Source of the DNA: Acinetobacter sp. UBA6641
GTDB taxonomy: Bacteria; Pseudomonadota; Gammaproteobacteria; Pseudomonadales; Moraxellaceae
NCBI GenBank assembly: GCA_002455755.1
Contig: DKLL01000163.1
Coordinates: 4,607 to 11,375 of the forward strand
Reading direction: 5' to 3'
DNA length: 6,769 bases
The notes below the pieces were generated by a model. The model searched no databases. It worked only from the letters and a program-made list of their open reading frames with translations, and was not told the DNA's origin. Of this stretch, positions 1 to 6,769 are shown piece by piece; position 1 is the stretch's first letter; each line of letters opens with the position of its first letter. The translations under genes were made by a program, and so were the position numbers.

Positions 1-1680
1 GAAACACAAAAAAATCGTTATGATTGTCGCTATTGGTGGGGACAACTCTATCGTGCCATTGTATTACGCTCTCAGCTTGACCGTGCGCAAGTCTGTTTAA
101 ATGATCTTAATATCGCACTTGAAAAGCTGTCTGAAGGTGATTACCAAATTCATTGGTCTTCTGAAATTGTAATTTGTGATACAGAGACTAAACTTAACCT
201 ATCTAAATCTAAAGAGTTTTTCTTTACCCATGATTCACTACATGGAAATGAAAAAAAATATGTTGTTCATCAATATTCTGCCTTAAGCTTTGAGCAGTCT
301 TTACTTGATGGTATGGATTTAGAACTCACTGATATAGATGAAACTCAACAACCAACAGCACCTGAAAATACATATCTTTTAGAACAAGAAGATATTTCAG
401 ATTTGAGTCAAGATAATACACGAGATCAAACCTCAGACTCTCATTTAGATTTAACCGATTTTCAAACAATAGATTATCCTGTTACTTCAACAAAAATTTC
501 ATCAATGGCCAATGTTGTTACAAATGAAGTAACTGAACTAAGCCCTCCCCTTCCTCTTGTCACAAAAGATATTAGCTTTGGTACAACGGGGAAAATGTTG
601 ACTCCTGTAAATTGGCCTTTTCATCATAAACAATTAAATAACCGTCATATGCTGATTTTTGGCTCTTCAGGTTCAGGCAAAACCTATGCAATTCAATGTA
701 TTTTATCTGAGCTTGCTCGGGCGGGTTTATCATCCTTTATTGTAGATTACACAGATGGATTCTTAACGCATCACACAGAAAAGGTCTATCAAAAAGTATG
801 TAAACCTAAAGAATATTATGTGGTTGTCAATCCATTACCGATCAACCCATTTAAAACCTATAGCAATCAAATCGCTCCAGGAGTAGAGGTACAAGAAAAG
901 GCCTTTAATGTTGCGACACGGGTTAAAAATATTCTCTGTTCTGTATACAAAGATTTCGGAAGCCAGCAACAAGCCATTATAGATAAAGTGTTAGAACAAG
1001 GTTTAGAAAAAAATCCTCAATATCATTTAACGGATTTCTTAACAGATTTAGAAGCTGATAGTGCTCGCGGTGAAAGTGTCGCGAATAAAATTCGAACACT
1101 TGTCAAAGTGAATTGTTTTGATACAGAAGCATCCGAAAATTTATATGAAGATAAGCTCCGTAACGAGTTTCCGGTGCAAATCATTCAGCTCACTAACATA
1201 CCTCGTGACTTACAAAGAATTATTACGGAATTTATTCTTTGGGATATTTGGGCTTACGTACAAAAACATGGTAGCAAAGATAAACCCATGACTATTGTGC
1301 TAGATGAAATGCAAAACTTAGATCATGCACCAGACTCACCTATTGATAAAATGCTCCGTGAAGGGCGTAAATTTGGTATTAGCTTAATTTTAGCGACGCA
1401 AACAATCAGTAACTTTGATAAAGAGCAAAAAGACCGTCTCTTCCAAGCCTCGACTAAATTATTCTTTAAACCTGCAACTACGGAAGTCGATAGTTTTGCC
1501 AAGCTTCTTAGCCAAGTCAGCTCTGATTATAATGCAAATGAATGGCGTGATAGATTAAATAAGCTAAATAAAGGACAATGCTATTATTTAGGTTATGTTG
1601 AAGATCAACATGGTCAATTAACAGAAAAAATTGTCCTAATCGATATTACATCACTTGAAAAACGAGGTTTTAATTCATGA
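1..1680 (+). CDS. DptH-like FtsK/HerA-family DNA-translocase ATPase, 5' partial
   Basis: The reading frame is open from the first base, so the gene begins upstream and 559 C-terminal residues are visible. There is no in-frame ATG before 313. That ATG is internal: the upstream 104 codons read as ordinary protein with a Trp-rich RYWWGQLYRA segment. Numbering from the window edge, residues 1-104 end an upstream domain, about 105-185 are an acidic linker, and about 186-559 are a RecA-like motor. Seen in the motor: Walker A GSSGSGKT (221-228), a VDYTDGF segment (the usual HerA/VirB4 'IDxxGD' strand), Walker B IVLDE (432-436) followed by Gln438, and REGRKFG...LATQ (453-467), the conserved sensor strand of HerA/TraD-type pumps. 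The tail has KLNKGQCYYLGY, as in HerA-like and DptH proteins. By family knowledge it would translocate or remodel DNA in a cytoplasmic restriction complex. DptH is the restriction ATPase of Dnd phosphorothioation systems. The DptH assignment rests on motif layout and neighbours; a generic DUF87/HerA ATPase is the alternative. Confidence 0.8.
   Translation, partial: ETQKNRYDCRYWWGQLYRAIVLRSQLDRAQVCLNDLNIALEKLSEGDYQIHWSSEIVICDTETKLNLSKSKEFFFTHDSLHGNEKKYVVHQYSALSFEQSLLDGMDLELTDIDETQQPTAPENTYLLEQEDISDLSQDNTRDQTSDSHLDLTDFQTIDYPVTSTKISSMANVVTNEVTELSPPLPLVTKDISFGTTGKMLTPVNWPFHHKQLNNRHMLIFGSSGSGKTYAIQCILSELARAGLSSFIVDYTDGFLTHHTEKVYQKVCKPKEYYVVVNPLPINPFKTYSNQIAPGVEVQEKAFNVATRVKNILCSVYKDFGSQQQAIIDKVLEQGLEKNPQYHLTDFLTDLEADSARGESVANKIRTLVKVNCFDTEASENLYEDKLRNEFPVQIIQLTNIPRDLQRIITEFILWDIWAYVQKHGSKDKPMTIVLDEMQNLDHAPDSPIDKMLREGRKFGISLILATQTISNFDKEQKDRLFQASTKLFFKPATTEVDSFAKLLSQVSSDYNANEWRDRLNKLNKGQCYYLGYVEDQHGQLTEKIVLIDITSLEKRGFNS
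313..555 (+). other. Acidic low-complexity linker inside the HerA-like ATPase
   Basis: This segment encodes about 80 residues rich in Asp, Glu, Thr, Ser and Gln. The first 56 residues contain 16 acidic residues against a single arginine and no lysine. It separates the Trp-rich upstream domain from the ATPase core, which starts near the VTKDISFGTTG segment. It is probably disordered and acts as a flexible tether. DNA mimicry or a docking site for a basic partner is possible but not shown. Confidence 0.6.
1663..1667 (+). promoter_or_regulatory. Shine-Dalgarno-like site for the DUF4007-like gene
   Basis: The purine-rich CGAGG lies nine bases before the ATG at 1677, inside the last codons of the upstream ATPase gene. 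It is the best ribosome-binding match near this start and supports it over later in-frame starts. Together with the ATGA stop/start overlap at 1677-1680 it suggests translational coupling. Confidence 0.5.
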
Positions 1681-2549
1681 ACCTCACCTATAACTTCCCA
1701 CAAACTTTTAAATTAGAACTGCCTCTGTTAGCTGGATTACTCTGCAAAATTAATAAGTGCAATATTCTTCAAGGTAATATTCATGATATTTCTGAACTCA
1801 CTGGTATTCCAACAGGAGAAAGTTCTGGAAAAGTCGAACCAACTATTGCATATGGATATAGTAGTGGATTGATCATTGCTGAAAAATCACAGGGTATTTG
1901 GACATTAAAACTAACCCCTCTAGCTAAGACTATTTTGCAAGAAGACGGAATGTTGAATGAAGATGTCAGTTTATTCATCATGCATTTAATGATGAACCGC
2001 ATAGATCCTCTACAACATCAAGAAGGCTTAAACGCTGCTTGGTTTGATGTCTGCATTTCAAGTAAATATCAAATATCTGACACTTTCAACCTAGATCAAC
2101 TTGAACAATTTGTGAAGGATAAGCGTGGAGAACACAAATATCTACGCAAACTTATGAATCTCATTATTTCAAGTTATGATCAGAACAACATAGATGTTCC
2201 TTTTAACAAAATCCCTGTCTTTGAAATCATCCACTCTAATAAACAGCTTGAAATCAAACGGTTAACAGCCCCTTTAGAGTATAAATTTTTTCCTGCTTAT
2301 AGTGCCTTTTTATTTATTGAATGGGATAGGCTATTTTCATCACAAGCACAAATTAGTTTCGATGAATTCCTAACATTTACACGTTGGAACTTATTAATGA
2401 ATTGGTCAAATAAGCAATTTAATCGCTTATTAGATTGGATGGCAGAAAAGGGGTTTATACAAGTTGACCGTCTTACTGGGAACGCTTTAATCCTTAAATT
2501 AGTACATACAGATCGTGTTTTAGAAGAATTTTTTAGTGAGCTTGTTTAA
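1677..2549 (+). CDS. DUF4007-like protein, probable SspB-type DNA-binding/nickase subunit
   Basis: This complete 290-residue protein has the length usual for DUF4007 proteins. The N-terminal part (about 28-90) looks like a winged helix: helices around DISELTGIP, then GLIIAEKSQGIWTLKLTPLAKTILQEDG, matching the LTPLxxxI..DG signature I associate with DUF4007. After it come a hydrophobic helix LFIMHLMM (99-106) with AWF (121-123), a basic stretch KDKRGEHKYLRKLM (147-160), YKFFPAYSAFLFIEW (202-216), and a C-terminal helix-turn-strand unit (248-275) ending FIQVDRLTGNALILKL. There is no signal peptide or membrane segment. By recalled family knowledge, DUF4007 proteins sit in phosphorothioation clusters and SspB is a nickase of this family. 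I cannot point to catalytic residues. The start is set by the ATGA overlap with the upstream stop and an upstream CGAGG. The next gene begins two bases after the stop. The N-terminus does not show the 'GHETF'-like motif I recall from typical members, so this is a divergent member or a distant relative. Confidence 0.65.
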   Translation: MNLTYNFPQTFKLELPLLAGLLCKINKCNILQGNIHDISELTGIPTGESSGKVEPTIAYGYSSGLIIAEKSQGIWTLKLTPLAKTILQEDGMLNEDVSLFIMHLMMNRIDPLQHQEGLNAAWFDVCISSKYQISDTFNLDQLEQFVKDKRGEHKYLRKLMNLIISSYDQNNIDVPFNKIPVFEIIHSNKQLEIKRLTAPLEYKFFPAYSAFLFIEWDRLFSSQAQISFDEFLTFTRWNLLMNWSNKQFNRLLDWMAEKGFIQVDRLTGNALILKLVHTDRVLEEFFSELV

Positions 2550-2554
2550 TCATG
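2534..2554 (+). promoter_or_regulatory. Translation-coupling junction into the giant ATPase gene
   Basis: The stop TAA at 2547-2549 is followed by two bases and then the ATG at 2552. The only purine-rich match ahead is GTGAG at 2536-2540, a weak Shine-Dalgarno eleven bases from the ATG. An in-frame TAG at 2534 rules out any earlier start in the third gene's frame. Initiation therefore probably depends on ribosomes that have just finished the DUF4007-like gene. Confidence 0.45.
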
Positions 2555-5500
2555 CAATTACAAGAATTGGTACAATTTAATCAACAAGGTTTTTTTGAGG
2601 GTGCTGTTCAACTTGGTTGGTTTCAAAATCGTATAGATCAAGCGAATATTGCTGCTGAATCATTTATTTTTCATGGTCCACATTACCATGGTGCTTTAAA
2701 TGAACAAGATCAGCATTTACTTAAAGATACAGCTTCATTAGTTGTTGAACTACTTGAAAGTCTTTTACGTGCAAAACAAGGGCGAGAAGATAATCCCTAT
2801 TGGTTAGCAACTGCAGGTTATGGTGCGGGTAAATCACATTTAGCTGTTACATTGGCAACATTATTATCTAAACCTAATACCCCTTTAGCACAAACAATCT
2901 TAACGCATATAGAGCGTGTAGATGCTACTCTCGGACAACGTGCAAAATCCTGTTTTGAAACCTTAAAAAAACCAAGCTTAATTATTGCCTTAGATGGTAT
3001 GGGTAATTTCCATTTAGGTAATCAGCTTAACAGAGTGGTGCTTAAGCAATTAGATCTACATGCAGTTGATGCTCAAGCTGTACGAGATTTATCACCACGT
3101 TTTAATAAAGCACAACGTTTCGTTGAACGAAGTTATCAAATTTATGCTGTTGAATTTCAAAAAAGATTAGCACAATTTGATCAAGCAAAAATTCTGCAAT
3201 TACTCTCAGAAAATAATGAAGATATTTACGCTGCTGTTGATCAAATTTTCTTGGATGTTACGGGCAGTGCAATCCCTGTAGATGGTCAAGAATCTGCACA
3301 AGACCTATTACAAACTTTATGTGATACCTATTGTGGTATCGATAAACCCTTTGAAAACATTATTTTACTCTTTGATGAATTTGGCCGTTATCTTGAATAT
3401 GCTGCGGATCGCCCTGACCTTGCTGGTGATTCAGCACTACAACAAATTTTCCAAGGTATTCAAGATAATGCTGATAAAATTAGATTCATTGGTTTTATTC
3501 AATATGATTTAAAAACATATTTAAAACGTTTTAATGCTAAAGATTCTCGACAATTACAGCGCTATATCACACGTTTTGATACAGCAAATAAAGTGCATCT
3601 CTCCTCAAATTTAGAAACCATTTTTGCAAATATTATCCAAAAAAACACACAGGAATTAACACGCTTATTTCAACAATATCAAAGCCAAGATACTTTCCAT
3701 CAATCATGGTTACGTCTTGCCCAATATCTACCAAAAACAAAATTATACCCAGTTTGGCAAAATGAAAATCTATTTAGTCAAGTCATTGCAAAAGGTTGCT
3801 GGCCTTTACATCCTCTTGCAACATGGTTGCTCACTCGTCAAGAGCATACTGTACAATCTCGCTCTGCGCTGACATTTATTAGAGATGTATTGCAAAAGTC
3901 CTCTCAATTAGATGTGTTTAGTCAGCCTCAGCTTTTTCAAATTTCCGCAGCTGATCTTGTACATGACTATTTATTAGATGAAATGCTTGCAGCTGAACGA
4001 GATACAGGTGCAAATGTTATTGAAACTTTGCAATCATTGTTACAAAAATTTCATAGTGGTTTTCAGCCTAATAACCATAAAACTTTAACAGCTATCGCCA
4101 TTTTAGAAACTTTAAAATTACGGCAGCTCAATCAACATCAAGCTAATGAAATTTTACAAGAGCTGACTAATTTTGATGCTGAAACTCTTAATAAACAAAT
4201 TAAAAACTTATCAGAATTAGGGGCAACAGAGTGGAATTCAGATTTAGGTCGTTATGAACTCTTAACAGAGGGTGCTAGCCGAGCCAGTTTTAATATTTGG
4301 ATGAAAAAAACGGCTGCTCAATTTACACAGCAAGATATTGGTGAGCTATTTATTAGCAAATCTTATGATATTGGTTTAGGTCAAATTGAATGCGACTTTG
4401 GCCAACAAAGAAATATCTCAACTCCCGATTGGGTACTCGAACCGAAAAGTTATTTGGCTGATCAAATCTCAAGTGAAAACTTAGAGTTACTTATCCAAGA
4501 TTGGCAAAATAATATGACCTATAAAGATGCAAAAGGTCGTATCATCTATATTTATCTCAATAGTCAGCAGAATTTAGAACAGTGTCAAACTAAAATTCAG
4601 CAGATGCTAGAAACGGTTTTAACAAAATATAAATTAACAAAATTACCTTTCTTATTTTGCTATTTAAATGATCAACATGATGAATTAGGTATAGCTTTAG
4701 CCCGTTTGAAGTCTTTTGAGATGATGTCTGCCGCTGATCAACAGCAATTTTTGCGCTTCATACAAGAAGAAAAGGATGAAGTAGTCACTCTCTTAAAAAA
4801 TACTACAGCAAAACTATTGCTACAAAAGGAATTTTTAGCCCCGCATTATCCTGATCTACCTAAAAGTAGACTTAAAAATGTTGCAACAGCATTATTTGAA
4901 CATAACTACAAAAATACTATTCCTTTTGTATTCGATGGTTTCCGCTTAAACACAGCAACTGCCCCAGCAGATATTGCTGCCCTCTTTAGTATTATGGTGA
5001 ATCGCCAATTCTCTATTGCATGGTTACAAGGGGAAAAAACATCACTACAGAATCGCTTTGATACATTGTTTAAAAAGAATTGGCAAGCCGTAGATATAAT
5101 GACGGGGAATTTAACAATCCCTCAACAACAGCATGTAAAAAGTTTATATGACTTTGTAGAAACCACTTTTACCATTAAACCAGACATAGATTTAAAAACA
5201 CTTTATCAAAAATTAGTAATGCCAAGTTATGGTTTAAATGATTGTTCTTTTGCTCTCATTCTTGGTTTATATCTTGCTCAAGAAACATCACAATATCGAA
5301 TTATTCATCAAGGTAAACCTAAAAATATTGCTGAATGGCTTAAATTAGTCCTCAATAAAAAAACAGGGACGCTGCTCAATTTAGAAATATTGGCAAGTAC
5401 TCAATTACAAAAAATGGAAATGAGTACACGAGATGAATGGATGATCCTATTCAAACAATGGAGCCAAGAACAAAATCCAAAGAAAATTTTTAATATATAT

Positions 5501-6769
5501 CAATCTGTTGAAAACAAGAAAAAGGTTGATCCTCTTCCGCTAGATTTGGAAGTTCAATATAATTTACTTATAGATAAATTTAAAACAATTTATGAAGAAC
5601 ATCAAAAGCAACAGGATAGATTTGATGCTACTTTCACTCAAATGCTGAGAAGTCTTGAGAGCTCAGATATCAGAGACTACAGCAAATTATTACAAGCAAC
5701 TTCAGCTTTAACTAAATTTGCCAAAGACATTGATCTCAGAAAAAGTTATATCGAATTACCAACAAAATCAACATCTTTAGCTGAATACATTTCACAAGGA
5801 AAAAACACATTATCAGTCAAATTTAATCGTTTTTTTGATAATCTTGTTCTAACCTCACATCATGAAATTATTAACTTCCGTGAAAAATCGGAACAATATC
5901 AACGTGCATTTATTACCTTACAAATGCAACAAGAGGCAAATAAAGTACAAGATAAAACAGCTCAACTGATTCAAAGAATTGAAGAAAAAGAACGTTTTAA
6001 GTATCTCTTGCAAGATATTGAAAGCTATATTCATACTTCACCAAATAAAACAATGAAGAAGAAAGAGCTTGAGACTTTAATTAAGGAAGGTGATCGTCTT
6101 TTAATTGATATTGAAAATAAACCCTCTATTTTTGATTCAATACAAACCCTTGTTGAAAAACAAAATGGAATTCGGACTGTACAAAATGATTTTAGGCAAA
6201 GGATTACTGATGTCAGTCGTCAATTTGCAAATTTGTATGGTGGTTTTAATGAATTAAATGACCTCAAAATTCGCTTATTGGATGCTGAAGAATTACTAAA
6301 ATTCTTTGTATCCACAGAGGAATATGACGAAATTCTAAAAATCCAAAAACAGCTTCAATTCGCTTTTGATCGTATCCAATCCTGGATTACACAAGGTTTA
6401 CCAAGTCAAAAAATGTTTGCTTTTTTAAATCAAACGATAGTTAAAGATCAAGAAGCTGTGATGGCTTATTTGAGTGAACAACAAATTGATGCAGAATGGG
6501 ATTTTATTGAGGAAATTTTTGAACCTATTCGTGATTGCTATGTTAAAAAGGCACGATCAACCGCTGAAAATTGGTTAATACAAACACAAAATGAACTTTC
6601 TTTCATACAGCAAGATATTTCTATTCTACGGAAACTCATTGATAAAGTTGAAGTAGCACCAGAAATTTTTGATGAAGATCAAATAATTCTTTTAGACTCT
6701 TTGAAGGATGAAATTCGTCAGCAATTTAATCAATGTCAGATGCAGATGTTCCAACGTTGGTTTGTGAAT
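2552..6769 (+). CDS. Giant P-loop ATPase, BrxC/PglY- or SspC-like, 3' partial
   Basis: I translated this frame from the ATG at 2552 to the last base and found no stop, so 1406 residues are visible and the C-terminus lies outside. An AAA-type domain comes first: Walker A AGYGAGKSH at 88-96, with Ala where the classical first Gly would be, and a Walker B strand ending LLFDEFGRYL with Asp275-Glu276. Then a sensor-like strand KIRFIGFIQYD (from 309) and QLQRYITRF, which may supply an arginine finger. Residues about 510-583 look like a winged helix, about 660-705 like an alpha/beta unit, and MPSYGLNDCSFALILGLYL begins at 890. From about 1000 the protein is strongly helical, with Gln/Glu/Lys-rich probable coiled coil near 1108-1160. 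BrxC/PglY ATPases of BREX have this GxGxGKSH-plus-DEFG layout and size. Its place directly after a DUF4007-like gene fits SspC, the ATPase of Ssp phosphorothioation systems. It is probably cytoplasmic; I see no membrane segment. Its exact role is inferred from context. Confidence 0.75.
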   Translation, partial: MQLQELVQFNQQGFFEGAVQLGWFQNRIDQANIAAESFIFHGPHYHGALNEQDQHLLKDTASLVVELLESLLRAKQGREDNPYWLATAGYGAGKSHLAVTLATLLSKPNTPLAQTILTHIERVDATLGQRAKSCFETLKKPSLIIALDGMGNFHLGNQLNRVVLKQLDLHAVDAQAVRDLSPRFNKAQRFVERSYQIYAVEFQKRLAQFDQAKILQLLSENNEDIYAAVDQIFLDVTGSAIPVDGQESAQDLLQTLCDTYCGIDKPFENIILLFDEFGRYLEYAADRPDLAGDSALQQIFQGIQDNADKIRFIGFIQYDLKTYLKRFNAKDSRQLQRYITRFDTANKVHLSSNLETIFANIIQKNTQELTRLFQQYQSQDTFHQSWLRLAQYLPKTKLYPVWQNENLFSQVIAKGCWPLHPLATWLLTRQEHTVQSRSALTFIRDVLQKSSQLDVFSQPQLFQISAADLVHDYLLDEMLAAERDTGANVIETLQSLLQKFHSGFQPNNHKTLTAIAILETLKLRQLNQHQANEILQELTNFDAETLNKQIKNLSELGATEWNSDLGRYELLTEGASRASFNIWMKKTAAQFTQQDIGELFISKSYDIGLGQIECDFGQQRNISTPDWVLEPKSYLADQISSENLELLIQDWQNNMTYKDAKGRIIYIYLNSQQNLEQCQTKIQQMLETVLTKYKLTKLPFLFCYLNDQHDELGIALARLKSFEMMSAADQQQFLRFIQEEKDEVVTLLKNTTAKLLLQKEFLAPHYPDLPKSRLKNVATALFEHNYKNTIPFVFDGFRLNTATAPADIAALFSIMVNRQFSIAWLQGEKTSLQNRFDTLFKKNWQAVDIMTGNLTIPQQQHVKSLYDFVETTFTIKPDIDLKTLYQKLVMPSYGLNDCSFALILGLYLAQETSQYRIIHQGKPKNIAEWLKLVLNKKTGTLLNLEILASTQLQKMEMSTRDEWMILFKQWSQEQNPKKIFNIYQSVENKKKVDPLPLDLEVQYNLLIDKFKTIYEEHQKQQDRFDATFTQMLRSLESSDIRDYSKLLQATSALTKFAKDIDLRKSYIELPTKSTSLAEYISQGKNTLSVKFNRFFDNLVLTSHHEIINFREKSEQYQRAFITLQMQQEANKVQDKTAQLIQRIEEKERFKYLLQDIESYIHTSPNKTMKKKELETLIKEGDRLLIDIENKPSIFDSIQTLVEKQNGIRTVQNDFRQRITDVSRQFANLYGGFNELNDLKIRLLDAEELLKFFVSTEEYDEILKIQKQLQFAFDRIQSWITQGLPSQKMFAFLNQTIVKDQEAVMAYLSEQQIDAEWDFIEEIFEPIRDCYVKKARSTAENWLIQTQNELSFIQQDISILRKLIDKVEVAPEIFDEDQIILLDSLKDEIRQQFNQCQMQMFQRWFVN

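Noticed and set aside
313..315. ATG as the true start of the HerA-like gene
   Set aside because: The frame is open and protein-like for 104 codons before it, there is no convincing Shine-Dalgarno close by, and the start would fall at the edge of an acidic linker.
1781..2002. 73-codon open frame on the minus strand
   Set aside because: It lies wholly inside the DUF4007-like gene on the opposite strand and its product shows no recognisable features. It is a shadow frame.
2590..2596. Run of seven T near the start of the giant ATPase gene as a phase-variation or slippage site
   Set aside because: Similar short A and T runs occur elsewhere in this AT-rich window (for example eight A at 251-258). 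The frame is intact through all of them and there is no longer tract or repeat unit.
3282..3512. 76-codon open frame on the plus strand
   Set aside because: It overlaps, in another frame, the Walker B region of the giant ATPase, whose frame is intact and conserved in motif. The product is a low-complexity hydrophobic string typical of an AT-rich shadow frame.
1..6769. Conjugation or plasmid-transfer origin for the HerA/TraD-like motor
   Set aside because: The LATQ motif and Walker motifs are shared with TraD/VirB4 proteins, but no transmembrane segment is visible in the motor and the neighbours are not transfer genes. Defence context fits better.
1..6769. CRISPR repeats, tRNA or rRNA genes, insertion-sequence ends, rho-independent terminators
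   Set aside because: The window is continuous coding sequence on the + strand. I saw no repeated units, no cloverleaf-like segment, no inverted terminal repeats and no GC-rich hairpin followed by T-tract.

Overview
The whole window is protein-coding on the + strand. It holds three tightly packed genes with no intergenic space: a large FtsK/HerA-type ATPase cut off at the left edge, a 290-residue DUF4007-like DNA-binding protein, and a giant P-loop ATPase that is still open at the right edge. Base composition is AT-rich (roughly 35% G+C by eye, from sampled lines). Codons favour CAA, TTA, AAA and GAA. This fits a low-GC gammaproteobacterium such as Acinetobacter, Moraxella or a member of the Pasteurellaceae, but nothing in the window fixes the species.

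Layout. Positions 1-1680 are the C-terminal 559 residues of a DptH-like ATPase. It consists of the end of an upstream domain, an acidic low-complexity linker and a complete RecA/HerA-type motor core. Its stop overlaps the start of the second gene (1677-2549) by an ATGA junction. The second gene resembles the DUF4007 family, to which I recall the SspB nickase of single-strand phosphorothioation systems belongs. Two bases after its stop the third gene starts at 2552 and stays open for 1406 codons to the end of the window. It has an N-terminal AAA/P-loop ATPase with Walker A and B motifs, a probable winged-helix segment and a long helical C-terminal part, an architecture like BrxC/PglY and, by position, SspC.

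Interpretation. Two large ATPases around a DUF4007-like protein, in one translationally coupled operon, point to an anti-phage defence island. The best-fitting model is a DNA phosphorothioation (Ssp/Dnd-type) system in which the DUF4007-like and giant ATPase proteins are the modification partners (SspB and SspC) and the DptH-like motor belongs to the restriction side. The sulfur-transfer enzymes that would prove this (an SspD-like PAPS-reductase-fold protein and an SspA/DndA cysteine desulfurase) are not in the window. If they are absent downstream, this would be a different and possibly undescribed system. No RNA gene, mobile element, CRISPR array, promoter, terminator or attachment site was seen.
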